DNA from: GCA-2733415 sp965178635
GTDB lineage: Bacteria > Bacteroidota > Bacteroidia > Flavobacteriales > Flavobacteriaceae
DNA: 64,000 nt
NCBI GenBank assembly: GCA_965178635.1
Contig: CBCXVT010000030.1
Coordinates: forward strand, 62,001 to 126,000
Direction: 5' to 3'
In this document: positions 1-8,948 of the stretch, piece by piece
How positions within the stretch are numbered: the first letter of the stretch is position 1
Layout: the number at the start of each line of letters is the position of its first letter
Program-made: the position numbers and the translations under genes
The notes under the pieces: model-generated
Told to the model about the DNA's origin: nothing
Seen by the model: only the letters and a program-made list of their open reading frames with translations
The model's database searches: none

Positions 1-956
1 TATTATCATTTAATTTTTCTTTTATAGAAAACAAGAAATTGGTTATACAAAATGCGACTCAAGCACCATTGTTAATAACGTTAATTAGTACGTTACGGGC
101 TATGTATTTCTTACCACTACTATATCTTGTAATTAGAAAAAGTAAAAACAAAATATATTGGTTATTAAGTTTATTGTTAATCCTTTTAAGTAGTTTAGAA
201 ATACTATTGGTTGGAACACGAAAACCAGTATTTCACTTAGTACTATTACTTTTATTTGCAACCTTCTATAGTTATAATATAAAGGAGTTGTTGACTAAGA
301 AAAATTTTTTTATAGGCGGAATCATTATAGTTTTACTAGGTGTTTTTTCTTATTCGGTTTTAAGTAGGAGGATGACTGAAAATACAGGGAGTAACCTAGG
401 TATACTCAAGGTAATCGATTCAAGGTATAATGACTTTGTAAAAATAAATAAAGAGAAAGTTGAAGAATTATATAACAATCCTTCAAGTAATACTCTTAAA
501 ACGGAACTGCTTCTAATTCATACAGGGCAGTATATTGTACATGGTGTTTATGAATTAAATTATATAATACAAAATGATTTTCCGAAAGCTAATGGACAAT
601 ATAGTTTTAATCCAATATTTAAATTTTTTAATAGAATTAAAGCCATAGACGTAGATAATAGTCAGCTGAAAAAATCACATCCTAGAGATTATGTGTATCT
701 TACATTTTTTGGGTCGTTATTTGTAGATTTTGGTTGGTTATCCCTTCTTCTTGTTTTTATATTCGGTGTGTTTCAAAGGTTTATATTTCAAATATCAGAC
801 GTTAATATTGTTGCTAAATTATTATGGATTGTAATTTTAACACTAAATATAGCAATTCCCATTTTTAATTTAGCAGCTGGTAGTGGATTATACATCTTAT
901 TATGCTTAAACTTACTCTTGTTTTTCTCGTTAATGTCCCCGAAACTCTCTAAGTGA
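1..956 (+). CDS. Polysaccharide polymerase-like (Wzy/O-antigen polymerase type) membrane protein, 5' partial
   Basis: The frame is open from base 3 to the stop at 954-956, so the gene very likely begins to the left of the window. The TTG at 39 is only the first usable start inside it. The visible part is strongly hydrophobic: several membrane segments at the N-terminal side, a polar loop of about 120 residues in the middle, then two or three more segments at the C terminus. The GTRKP motif after a membrane helix and the large extracytoplasmic loop fit oligosaccharide repeat-unit polymerases. Its place at the head of glycosyltransferase and sugar-transferase genes supports that role. Polymerases are poorly conserved, so a flippase or other polytopic protein cannot be excluded. 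Confidence 0.6.
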   Translation, partial: LSFNFSFIENKKLVIQNATQAPLLITLISTLRAMYFLPLLYLVIRKSKNKIYWLLSLLLILLSSLEILLVGTRKPVFHLVLLLLFATFYSYNIKELLTKKNFFIGGIIIVLLGVFSYSVLSRRMTENTGSNLGILKVIDSRYNDFVKINKEKVEELYNNPSSNTLKTELLLIHTGQYIVHGVYELNYIIQNDFPKANGQYSFNPIFKFFNRIKAIDVDNSQLKKSHPRDYVYLTFFGSLFVDFGWLSLLLVFIFGVFQRFIFQISDVNIVAKLLWIVILTLNIAIPIFNLAAGSGLYILLCLNLLLFFSLMSPKLSK

Positions 957-1007
957 AATTAAAGTTTGTTAAGAAAGTTTATATTTGTCTAAAATCTATT
1001 TTTTTAA

Positions 1008-2129
1008 ATGAAAAAAGCTTTAGTACATGACTGGTATTATGTGAATGGAGGTGCAGAGAAAGTATTGCATTCTATTAATACAATTTGGAATGATTTTGAT
1101 CATTATGCTTTAGTAGATTTTCTAAAGGATGAGGATAGAGACTATGTTTTGAACGGTAAATCTGTTACTACAAGTTTTATTCAAAATTTACCTACAGCTA
1201 AGAGTAATCATAGGAAGTTTTTACAATTATTTCCTTATGCAGTTGAACAATTCAATTTAAAAGAATATGATTTAGTTATAAGTTCTTCATCTTCTATAGC
1301 AAAAGGTGTTCTTACCAATCAAAATCAACTTCATATTTGTTACTGTCACTCTCCAATGCGTTACGCTTGGGATTTATACCATCAGTATTTAAACGACACA
1401 AATTTAAATACCGGTTTAAAAGGTATTTATGCTAAATATGTGTTGCATAAAATGAGAGTTTGGGATGTAAATACAGTAAATAGAGTTGATGAGTTTGTAG
1501 CTAATTCTAATTATATTGCTAAAAGAATAAAGAAAACATACAATAGAGATGCTAAAGTTATTTATCCACCTGTTGATGTTGAAAAATTTGCGTTAGTTAC
1601 AGATAAAGAGAATTTTTATTTTACAGCATCAAGGATGGTGCCTTATAAAAAAATTGAATTAATAGTTAGAGCATTTAATGAAATGCCAGATAGAAATTTA
1701 ATAGTTGCTGGAGATGGTCCAGAGTTTAAAAAAATCAAAAAAATTGCGAAAAACAATATTAAGTTAATAGGCTTTATAGCGCCAGATGTATTAAAAAATT
1801 ATATGGGAAAAGCTAAAGCTTTTGTGTTTGCAGCGGAAGAAGATTTTGGGATAATTCCAGTAGAAGCTCAAGCTTGCGGAACACCAGTAATAGCATATGG
1901 TAAAGGCGGGGTGCAAGAAACGGTTTTGCATAATAGCACAGGTATTTTATTTAAAAAGCAATCTATTGAAAGCCTTAAAAACGCAGTTTTAGAGTTTGAA
2001 AAAAGTGTTTTCAATTATGAATTGATAAGAGAGCATTCATTAAAGTTTTCTAAAGAACGATTTGAGAATGAGTTTAAAATTTTTGTTGAAGAAAAGCACA
2101 AAAATTTTAAGCAAAATAATGGTATTTAA
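1008..2129 (+). CDS. Glycosyltransferase family 4
   Basis: A 373-residue GT-B enzyme that probably adds a sugar from a nucleotide donor to a lipid-linked polysaccharide intermediate on the cytoplasmic face of the membrane. The N-terminal domain carries the glycine-rich GGAEKVL loop (about residues 14-20). The C-terminal donor domain has the GT4 E-x7-E signature at E278 and E286 (EEDFGIIPVEAQ), followed by CGTPVIA. The segment CHSPMRYAWD near residue 115 is typical of mannosyl/rhamnosyl-type GT4 enzymes. It starts at ATG 51 bases after the polymerase-like gene and ends two bases before the next gene, so all three are likely co-transcribed. The sugar specificity cannot be read from sequence. 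Confidence 0.88.
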   Translation: MKKALVHDWYYVNGGAEKVLHSINTIWNDFDHYALVDFLKDEDRDYVLNGKSVTTSFIQNLPTAKSNHRKFLQLFPYAVEQFNLKEYDLVISSSSSIAKGVLTNQNQLHICYCHSPMRYAWDLYHQYLNDTNLNTGLKGIYAKYVLHKMRVWDVNTVNRVDEFVANSNYIAKRIKKTYNRDAKVIYPPVDVEKFALVTDKENFYFTASRMVPYKKIELIVRAFNEMPDRNLIVAGDGPEFKKIKKIAKNNIKLIGFIAPDVLKNYMGKAKAFVFAAEEDFGIIPVEAQACGTPVIAYGKGGVQETVLHNSTGILFKKQSIESLKNAVLEFEKSVFNYELIREHSLKFSKERFENEFKIFVEEKHKNFKQNNGI

Positions 2130-2131
2130 TA

Positions 2132-3484
2132 ATGATTTTTAAACAAGGGAGATATTCAGGTTTTATAAAACCAATTACATATTTATTTGATTTGATAGTG
2201 ATAACTTCAATGCTATTGAATTCAACTTTATATGTAAAAAATCAATATCAGTTTTTGTTATACCTGTTGGTTTCTTGGGTAATTATTTCTGTAGTAAATA
2301 AGTTCTATCATATTAAACGTATAGCTAATTTAATTCAGATAACCAGCAGCATTTTAAGGCAATTTTTTTCTTTTATAATTGTAATTTATGCGTATTTAGG
2401 GTATTTCAAGCAGTATTACATTTCTCGTCCTGAACTATTTAGATTTTTTATTAAAATTTTCGTTTTAATAGTGTTGTTTAAAATAGTTATATACTTTTTA
2501 CTTATTAAATATAGGGAGTACATAGGTGGTAATTATAGGAATGTAATCATAATAGGTGATAATAAAAACACAAATCAATTAACACATATTTTTAAAGCAA
2601 GAAAAGAGTTTGGTTATAGTTATAAAGCTAAATTTAATACAAATGCAGATGATTTTTCTTTAGACAATTGTTTTAATTACATAAAAGAAAATGATATAGA
2701 TGAAGTGTATTGTTCAATTTCAGAATTAACAGATATAGAGATTTCTAAAATCATAAATTATGCAGACAATAATTTAAAGATTGTAAAATTTATACCAGAT
2801 GTAAAAAAAATATTCACAAAAAACTTATTGTTTGAATATTATGATTATTTGCCAATTCTTTCATTAAGAAAAATACCGTTAGAAGAACCAGTAAATAAGT
2901 TTTTAAAAAGAGTATTAGATATCGTAGTGTCTCTATTAGTGATAATATTGATTATGTCATGGTTAGTACCCTTGATCGGTTTTTTAATAAAAATAGAGTC
3001 TAAAGGAAATATTTTCTTTAAGCAAAAAAGATCTGGAATTAATAACAACCATTTTATGTGTTATAAATTCAGGTCAATGAAAAAAAATAACAATGCAGAT
3101 TTGGTGCAGATGACTAAAGGAGATATGCGAGTAACAAAAATGGGGAAATTTATCAGAAAAACAAGTATTGATGAATTACCACAATTTTTCAATGTTTTAC
3201 TTGGTGATATGTCAGTAGTTGGGCCAAGACCACACATGATTAGTCATACAAAAATGTATGCAGATTCTGTAGATAGGTTTATGGTGAGACATTTTGTAAA
3301 ACCAGGTATTACGGGTATGGCGCAAATCAAAGGGTGTAGAGGGGAAATAGAAACAAAAAGAGATATAATAAACAGGGTGAAATATGATATTTTTTATCTA
3401 GAGAATTGGTCAGTTTTATTAGATTTTAAAATAGTATTTCTAACGGCGTTTAATATTTTTAAAGGAGAAGAAAAAGCATATTGA
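2132..3484 (+). CDS. Polyprenyl glycosylphosphotransferase (large, WcaJ/WbaP-like)
   Basis: A 450-residue membrane enzyme expected to move a sugar-1-phosphate from UDP-sugar to undecaprenyl phosphate, the first committed step of polysaccharide assembly. The N-terminal 115 residues form about four membrane helices. Residues of about 135-245 resemble the nucleotide-binding-like domain of this family. The C-terminal catalytic part (about 255-445) has one membrane-entering helix and the signatures KFRSM, DELPQFFNVLLGDMS, VGPRP and KPGITG. It is clearly paralogous to the gene at 7582-8940: both begin with FK-x-GRYSGFI and end with KAY. The last codon overlaps the next gene in a TTGA junction. Confidence 0.9.
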   Translation: MIFKQGRYSGFIKPITYLFDLIVITSMLLNSTLYVKNQYQFLLYLLVSWVIISVVNKFYHIKRIANLIQITSSILRQFFSFIIVIYAYLGYFKQYYISRPELFRFFIKIFVLIVLFKIVIYFLLIKYREYIGGNYRNVIIIGDNKNTNQLTHIFKARKEFGYSYKAKFNTNADDFSLDNCFNYIKENDIDEVYCSISELTDIEISKIINYADNNLKIVKFIPDVKKIFTKNLLFEYYDYLPILSLRKIPLEEPVNKFLKRVLDIVVSLLVIILIMSWLVPLIGFLIKIESKGNIFFKQKRSGINNNHFMCYKFRSMKKNNNADLVQMTKGDMRVTKMGKFIRKTSIDELPQFFNVLLGDMSVVGPRPHMISHTKMYADSVDRFMVRHFVKPGITGMAQIKGCRGEIETKRDIINRVKYDIFYLENWSVLLDFKIVFLTAFNIFKGEEKAY

Positions 3485-4092
3485 AATTTAAACAAAAATT
3501 GACAAGACAAAAGCAATATGTCAAAAGATGGTTTGATATTTTAGGTAGTATCTTTCTTCTGATGTGTTTAAGTTGGCTTATTTTATTATTGGTATTATTA
3601 GCTACAATTGACACAAAACGTATAGGTCTCTTTACTCAAAAACGCATTGGATATCACGGCAAGAGTTTTCTGATTTTTAAAATCAGAACAATGTATATTA
3701 ATACAGCTATTAAAACCCATATAACTACAACTAATGATTCACGGCTAACAGTATTTGGTAAATTGCTAAGAAAGTACAAACTAGATGAACTACCTCAATT
3801 ATTTAATGTTTTATTTGGCCAAATGAGTTTTGTAGGCCCCAGACCAGATGTCAAAGGTTTTGCTGATGAGTTAATAGGTGAGGACAGAATTATTCTTACC
3901 GTTAAGCCCGGCATAACAGGCCCGGCATCATTAAAGGTCAAAAATGAAGAGGTATTATTAGCTTTACAAGACTATCCTGAAGAGTATAATAGAAAGGTTA
4001 TTTGGCCTCAAAAAGTTGCCGTTAATAAACAATACGTTGAGAATTACTCGTTTAAACAAGATATAGTTATACTTATAAAAACATTATTTTAA
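3481..4092 (+). CDS. Short sugar transferase (PglC-like phosphoglycosyl transferase)
   Basis: This 203-residue protein is the minimal catalytic form of the bacterial sugar transferase family, with one N-terminal hydrophobic helix (about residues 18-40). Motifs are KIRTM, DELPQLFNVLFGQMSFVGPRPD and KPGITGPASL. Such short enzymes (PglC type) load a phospho-sugar onto undecaprenyl phosphate. The TTG start overlaps the stop of the preceding gene by four bases. The stop overlaps the ATG of the aminotransferase by one base, so translation is probably coupled. A short PGT paired with a DegT aminotransferase suggests an amino-sugar substrate such as a bacillosamine-like sugar. That is inference, because no acetyltransferase or dehydratase partner is seen nearby. 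Confidence 0.88.
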   Translation: MKFKQKLTRQKQYVKRWFDILGSIFLLMCLSWLILLLVLLATIDTKRIGLFTQKRIGYHGKSFLIFKIRTMYINTAIKTHITTTNDSRLTVFGKLLRKYKLDELPQLFNVLFGQMSFVGPRPDVKGFADELIGEDRIILTVKPGITGPASLKVKNEEVLLALQDYPEEYNRKVIWPQKVAVNKQYVENYSFKQDIVILIKTLF

Positions 4093-5231
4093 TGTCAGTA
4101 AATAATAAAATATGGTTGTCGACTTCACATCTTGGGGAGGGAGAGTTAAAATATATAGACAAAGCTTTTAAAGAAAATATGGTGTCTTCCTCAGGATCTA
4201 ATATTATTGGTTTTGAAGATAGTTTACAAACATATTTAAGTCAAAATTCACAAGTAGTTGCTGTAAGTTCTGGCACAGCGGCTATTCATTTAGCTTTAAT
4301 TCTCGCAGGGGTTAGTAATACTGATGAGGTTTTATGTCAGAGTTTTACTTTTGTTGCATCTGTCAATCCAATTATGTACCAAGGCGCCACCCCAATATTT
4401 ATTGATAGTGAGCTGGAAACCTGGAACATGTGTCCCATTAAACTTGAAGAAGCTATACTAGATAAAATTTCTAAAAAAAAGAAGCCAAAAGCAATAATAG
4501 TAGTACATTCATACGGTATGCCTGCTAAAATAGATGAGATTCAAGCTATAGCAACCAAATATGACATCACTTTAATAGAAGATGCTGCTGAAGCTTTAGG
4601 TTCAAGTTATAAAGGACAGATGTGTGGTACGTTTGGAGAGTATGGAATATTATCTTTTAACGGTAATAAAATTATTACGACATCTGGTGGTGGGGCATTA
4701 ATTTGTAAAAAGACATCAGATAAAGAGAAAACAATTTTTTTGGCCACTCAAGCAAAAGATAAAGCTGCACATTATCAGCACTCAGAAGTAGGTTATAATT
4801 ATAGAATGAATAATATCTCTGCAGGAATTGGAAGAGGACAAATGGAGGTTTTAGATAACCGTGTAATATCACGAATTGAAATGCATAAGTTCTATAAGAA
4901 TCTATTTAAAAACACAAAAGGAGTAACCGTATTAAAAGCTCCTGATGTTAATTATGCATCAAATTATTGGTTGTCATGTATTTTAATTGACGAAGCCATA
5001 GCTGGTTTTTCAAAAGACACATTAAAAAACCAATTATTTAGAGATGATATTGAATCAAGACCTTTATGGAAACCAATGCATTTGCAGCCATTATTTTCCT
5101 GTTATGAATATTATGATAATGAGGTATCAGAAAAATTATTTAAAGACGGGTTGTGTTTACCCTCTGGATCAAACATCGCAAGTTTAGAAAAACAACGAAT
5201 AAAGAGCTCTATATTAAAAGTATTAAGCTAA
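4092..5231 (+). CDS. DegT/DnrJ/EryC1/StrS-family PLP sugar aminotransferase
   Basis: A 379-residue fold-type I PLP enzyme that probably converts a keto-sugar nucleotide to an amino sugar for polysaccharide synthesis. Family landmarks are SSGTAAIHLAL (about residues 58-68), the EDAAEALGS segment that contacts the cofactor, and SFNGNKIITTSGGG, in which K193 should form the Schiff base with PLP. The length is normal for the family. The gene shares one base with the stop of the short sugar transferase, so the two are probably translated together. PglE, PseC and RfbE-like enzymes share these motifs, and the exact product is not determinable here. Confidence 0.88.
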   Translation: MSVNNKIWLSTSHLGEGELKYIDKAFKENMVSSSGSNIIGFEDSLQTYLSQNSQVVAVSSGTAAIHLALILAGVSNTDEVLCQSFTFVASVNPIMYQGATPIFIDSELETWNMCPIKLEEAILDKISKKKKPKAIIVVHSYGMPAKIDEIQAIATKYDITLIEDAAEALGSSYKGQMCGTFGEYGILSFNGNKIITTSGGGALICKKTSDKEKTIFLATQAKDKAAHYQHSEVGYNYRMNNISAGIGRGQMEVLDNRVISRIEMHKFYKNLFKNTKGVTVLKAPDVNYASNYWLSCILIDEAIAGFSKDTLKNQLFRDDIESRPLWKPMHLQPLFSCYEYYDNEVSEKLFKDGLCLPSGSNIASLEKQRIKSSILKVLS

Positions 5232-5238
5232 TACTTCA

Positions 5239-5246
5239 TATATTTG
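5239..5246 (+). promoter_or_regulatory. Putative -7 box upstream of ugd
   Basis: TATATTTG matches the Bacteroidota housekeeping -7 consensus TAnnTTTG and lies 27 bases before the ATG of ugd, in the 42-base gap after the aminotransferase. No convincing -33 TTG is seen, so this is tentative. It could give ugd and uxs expression independent of the upstream genes. Confidence 0.35.
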
Positions 5247-5273
5247 AAATCCTTTTAAATTAAACGAAATAAG

Positions 5274-6584
5274 ATGAATATAACAGTAGTAGGAACAGGA
5301 TATGTTGGTTTAGTAACTGGAACATGTTTAGCAGAAACTGGAAATAATGTTGTTTGTGTTGATATTGATGCAAAAAAAGTTGCGATGATGCAGCAAGGAA
5401 AAGTACCAATTTATGAACCACATTTAGATGTCTTATTTCAAAGAAACATTAAAGCCAACCGTTTAACATTTACAACATCTTTAAAAGATGGGTTAGATTT
5501 TGGAGATATTATATTCTTAGCATTACCAACTCCAGAAGATGAGGATGGTTCTGCAGATTTATCGTATGTACTTGGTGTAGCTCATGAAATAGGTAAGCTA
5601 ATGACGAGTTATAAAGTAATTGTAGATAAAAGTACTGTGCCAGTTGGTACTGCAGAAAAAGTAACTGCAACTATCGTTAAAAACGCTACAGTAGATTTTG
5701 ATGTTGTTTCAAATCCAGAATTTTTAAGAGAAGGGTTTGCTGTTGATGATTTCTTGAAACCAGAACGTATTGTTGTAGGGTCTAGTTCAGATAGAGCTAC
5801 AGATTTAATGAAGAAGTTGTACAATCCGTTTGTGAGATCTGGTAATCCAATTATTATAATGGATGAGAAATCGGCAGAATTAACCAAATATGCAGCTAAT
5901 TCATTTTTAGCAACAAAAATTACATTTATGAATGAAATTGCTAATTTTTGTGAAAAGGTTGGTGCTGATGTTGATAAAGTAAGAATAGGAATGGGAACAG
6001 ATTCTAGAATCGGAAAACGATTTTTATTTCCTGGTATTGGCTATGGTGGTTCATGTTTTCCAAAAGATGTTAAAGCTCTTCAAAAGTCAGGAAAAGACAA
6101 TGGCTATGATTTTGAAATATTAGATGCTGTAATTGGTGTTAATGATGTTCAAAAAACGAGGTTAATACCAAAAGTAGAAGCGTATTTTGATAATAATTTA
6201 GCAGGAAAAACAATTGCAATTTGGGGCTTGGCGTTCAAACCCGAAACGGATGATATTAGAGAGGCTCCAGCTTTATATATTATTGATGAATTACTAAGTA
6301 GAGGTGTAAAAATCACTGCTTTTGATCCAGAAGCCATGCCTAATGTAAAAAATAAGTATGGTGATAAAATAAACTTCGGGTCATCAATGTATGATGTCTT
6401 AAATAATGCAGATGGATTAATTATTAGTACGGAATGGAGCATTTTCAGAACGCCTAATTTCAATACTGTAAAAGACAAGCTGAATAACGCAGTGATTTTT
6501 GACGGTAGAAATTTGTATGATGTAGATGATATGAAAAATGAAGGGATACACTACGTTTCAATAGGTCGAAAAGAAGTAAAATAA
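5274..6584 (+). CDS. ugd: UDP-glucose 6-dehydrogenase
   Basis: This cytosolic enzyme oxidises UDP-glucose twice with NAD+ to give UDP-glucuronate. The 436-residue length is typical. The N-terminal Rossmann fold begins with VGTGYVGLVTG. The catalytic cysteine lies in GIGYGGSCFPKD at C261. The C-terminal UDP-binding domain includes IWGLAFKPETDDIREAP. The next gene starts 5 bases downstream and encodes UDP-glucuronate decarboxylase, so the pair forms a UDP-xylose pathway feeding the surrounding polysaccharide genes. Confidence 0.95.
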   Translation: MNITVVGTGYVGLVTGTCLAETGNNVVCVDIDAKKVAMMQQGKVPIYEPHLDVLFQRNIKANRLTFTTSLKDGLDFGDIIFLALPTPEDEDGSADLSYVLGVAHEIGKLMTSYKVIVDKSTVPVGTAEKVTATIVKNATVDFDVVSNPEFLREGFAVDDFLKPERIVVGSSSDRATDLMKKLYNPFVRSGNPIIIMDEKSAELTKYAANSFLATKITFMNEIANFCEKVGADVDKVRIGMGTDSRIGKRFLFPGIGYGGSCFPKDVKALQKSGKDNGYDFEILDAVIGVNDVQKTRLIPKVEAYFDNNLAGKTIAIWGLAFKPETDDIREAPALYIIDELLSRGVKITAFDPEAMPNVKNKYGDKINFGSSMYDVLNNADGLIISTEWSIFRTPNFNTVKDKLNNAVIFDGRNLYDVDDMKNEGIHYVSIGRKEVK

Positions 6585-6589
6585 ATCAC

Positions 6590-7579
6590 ATGCAAAAAAG
6601 AATATTAATTACAGGCGCAGCAGGGTTCTTAGGATCTCATTTATGTGACAAATTTATAGATGAAGGGTACCATGTTATTGCCATGGACAACCTAATTACA
6701 GGTGATATAAAAAACATTGAACACTTGTTTAAGTTGGAAAATTTTGAGTTCTATCATCATGATGTTACTAAATTTGTGCATGTTGCGGGTAATTTAGATT
6801 ACATTTTACATTTTGCATCGCCAGCAAGTCCGATAGATTATTTAAAAATACCAATTCAAACTTTAAAGGTTGGTTCTTTAGGAACGCATAATTTATTAGG
6901 ATTAGCAAAAGAAAAAAATGCAAGAATTTTAATTGCTTCAACCTCTGAAATTTATGGCGACCCTTTAGTTCATCCGCAAACTGAAGCTTATTTTGGAAAT
7001 GTAAATACAATAGGCCCAAGAGGTGTTTATGATGAAGCTAAACGCTTTCAAGAGTCAATAACAATGGCTTATCACAGGTTTCACGGTTTAGAAACGAGGA
7101 TTGTTAGAATATTTAATACGTATGGTCCAAGAATGCGTTTAAATGACGGTAGGGTTATCCCAGCTTTTATTGGACAAGCATTGAGAGGGGAAGATTTAAC
7201 TATTTTCGGAGATGGTTTACAAACACGATCATTCTGTTATGTTTCTGATCAAGTTGACGGGATATATAAATTACTGCTTTCGGATTATAGTTTACCAGTT
7301 AATATTGGTAACCCTCATGAAATTACCATTAAGGATTTTGCCGAAGAAATTATCAGCTTAACAAATACAAAACAAAAAGTTGTCTATAAAGCGTTGCCAC
7401 AAGACGATCCTTTACAAAGGCAACCAGATATTTCTCTGGCAAAAGAGTTGTTAGGGTGGGAACCAAAAGTGTTACGTTCAGAAGGTATGAAGTTAACGCT
7501 AGATTATTTTAAGAGTTTGTCTGAAGAAGAGTTGTTTAAAAAAGATCATAAAGATTTTAAGAAGCATATTTTGAAATAA
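6590..7579 (+). CDS. UDP-glucuronate decarboxylase (UDP-xylose synthase)
   Basis: A 329-residue extended SDR enzyme, closest in appearance to UDP-xylose synthases, which decarboxylate UDP-glucuronate to UDP-xylose through a 4-keto intermediate using bound NAD+. It has the glycine-rich GAAGFLGSH loop at the N terminus. It also has the catalytic YxxxK pair at Y147/K151 in the form YDEAKRFQE, and the RIFNTYGPRM and GDGLQTRSFCYV segments typical of this subfamily. It follows ugd by 5 bases and is followed by a sugar transferase after 2 bases. A related dTDP-glucose dehydratase is less likely given the ugd partner. Confidence 0.9.
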   Translation: MQKRILITGAAGFLGSHLCDKFIDEGYHVIAMDNLITGDIKNIEHLFKLENFEFYHHDVTKFVHVAGNLDYILHFASPASPIDYLKIPIQTLKVGSLGTHNLLGLAKEKNARILIASTSEIYGDPLVHPQTEAYFGNVNTIGPRGVYDEAKRFQESITMAYHRFHGLETRIVRIFNTYGPRMRLNDGRVIPAFIGQALRGEDLTIFGDGLQTRSFCYVSDQVDGIYKLLLSDYSLPVNIGNPHEITIKDFAEEIISLTNTKQKVVYKALPQDDPLQRQPDISLAKELLGWEPKVLRSEGMKLTLDYFKSLSEEELFKKDHKDFKKHILK

Positions 7580-7581
7580 AA

Positions 7582-8940
7582 ATGTCATTTAAAAGAGGAA
7601 GGTATTCTGGATTCATCAGACCTATATTGTATATAGTTGATATCTTCTTGTTGATATTATTCATATTCTGCTTTCATCCAGGTAGAGCAACATCACCGTA
7701 TTTTGGCCCTTTTTTAATTACCGGTTGGATTATCAGCACCTTTTTTACCAGGTACTATAAAGTATACCGTTTTACCAATCCCATTAAAATCATCACCTTA
7801 GCAACAAAGCAATATGTGGTGTATTCTTTAATCTACTTTCCATATTTTGGTTTTAGTCAAACAATACTTGAATTTGATCAAGTGGTCTATTTCTTATCAG
7901 TATTATTCTCATGCATGTTATTGGTGAAGTTTTTAATGTATTGGACATTGAAAACATACCGCTTAAAAGGAGGGAATAGGCGTAAAACAGTAATTATAGG
8001 GCATAATGAGGCAACCAAAGTGTTAGAGACCTTTTTTTTAAACAAACCTATTTACGGTTACAATTACCTCGGTTTTTTTACAAACACGAGTTCTAAAGAA
8101 AAGTTAGGCGATTTTAATGAGTTTTTTAATTTTATTGAAGGACAAAATATTGATGATATTTATTGTTCTATTAGTGAATTTTCAGAGGAAGATATCAAAC
8201 GGTTAGTTACATATTCCAACACGCATTTTAAAACATTAAAATTTATACCAGATTCTAACCAAATGTTAGCTTCTGGTTTTGAAGTAGATTATTATGACTA
8301 CTTCCCAGTACTAACAATGCAGGAATTAGCGTTAAATAAAAACAGTAACCGTCTTTTAAAACGAGCTTTTGATATTTTGTTTTCAATAGTTGTTGTGGTA
8401 ACAATCTTATCTTGGTTAACACCATTACTATATATCTTGTTAAAATTAGAATCTAGCGGCTCAGTATTTTATATAAGAGAACGAAACGGATTAGATTACA
8501 AAAAGTTTAAATGTTATAAATTTAGAACATTAAAAACTGGTAAAGGAGATGTACATCATGTGGCTGTTAATGATGATAGAGTTACAACAATCGGCAAATT
8601 TTTAAGGAAAACAAGTATTGATGAATTACCGCAGTTCATTAATGTTTTAAAAGGTGAGATGTCTGTTGTTGGGCCTAGACCACACATGTTATCATACAAT
8701 AAAGCTTATTCAGAACAGGTTGATAATATGCAATTAATGGCAAGGCATAAAATAGTACCAGGCATTACTGGTTTGGCTCAGGTAAGAGGTTTTAGAGGTG
8801 CTATAGAAAAAAATTCAGATATTATTGGTCGTATAAAACTAGATTTATTCTACATTAGAAACTGGTCAGTTTTATTAGATATAAAAATCATTTTTAACAC
8901 ATTATTCAAGCTGTTTAAAGGTGATGATAAAGCGTATTAA
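7582..8940 (+). CDS. Polyprenyl glycosylphosphotransferase (paralogue of the gene at 2132)
   Basis: A 452-residue enzyme with about four N-terminal membrane helices, a central nucleotide-binding-like region and a C-terminal phosphoglycosyl transferase domain (YKFRTL, DELPQFINVLKGEMSVVGPRPH, VPGITGLAQVRGFRG). It closely follows the architecture and termini of the gene at 2132-3484, so the two probably arose by duplication. The 2-base gap to the UDP-xylose synthase places it at the end of the rightward operon, where it meets a leftward operon only 8 bases away. Two large initiating transferases in one locus might start different glycans or use different sugars. Confidence 0.9.
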   Translation: MSFKRGRYSGFIRPILYIVDIFLLILFIFCFHPGRATSPYFGPFLITGWIISTFFTRYYKVYRFTNPIKIITLATKQYVVYSLIYFPYFGFSQTILEFDQVVYFLSVLFSCMLLVKFLMYWTLKTYRLKGGNRRKTVIIGHNEATKVLETFFLNKPIYGYNYLGFFTNTSSKEKLGDFNEFFNFIEGQNIDDIYCSISEFSEEDIKRLVTYSNTHFKTLKFIPDSNQMLASGFEVDYYDYFPVLTMQELALNKNSNRLLKRAFDILFSIVVVVTILSWLTPLLYILLKLESSGSVFYIRERNGLDYKKFKCYKFRTLKTGKGDVHHVAVNDDRVTTIGKFLRKTSIDELPQFINVLKGEMSVVGPRPHMLSYNKAYSEQVDNMQLMARHKIVPGITGLAQVRGFRGAIEKNSDIIGRIKLDLFYIRNWSVLLDIKIIFNTLFKLFKGDDKAY

Positions 8941-8948
8941 CCCCGTAG

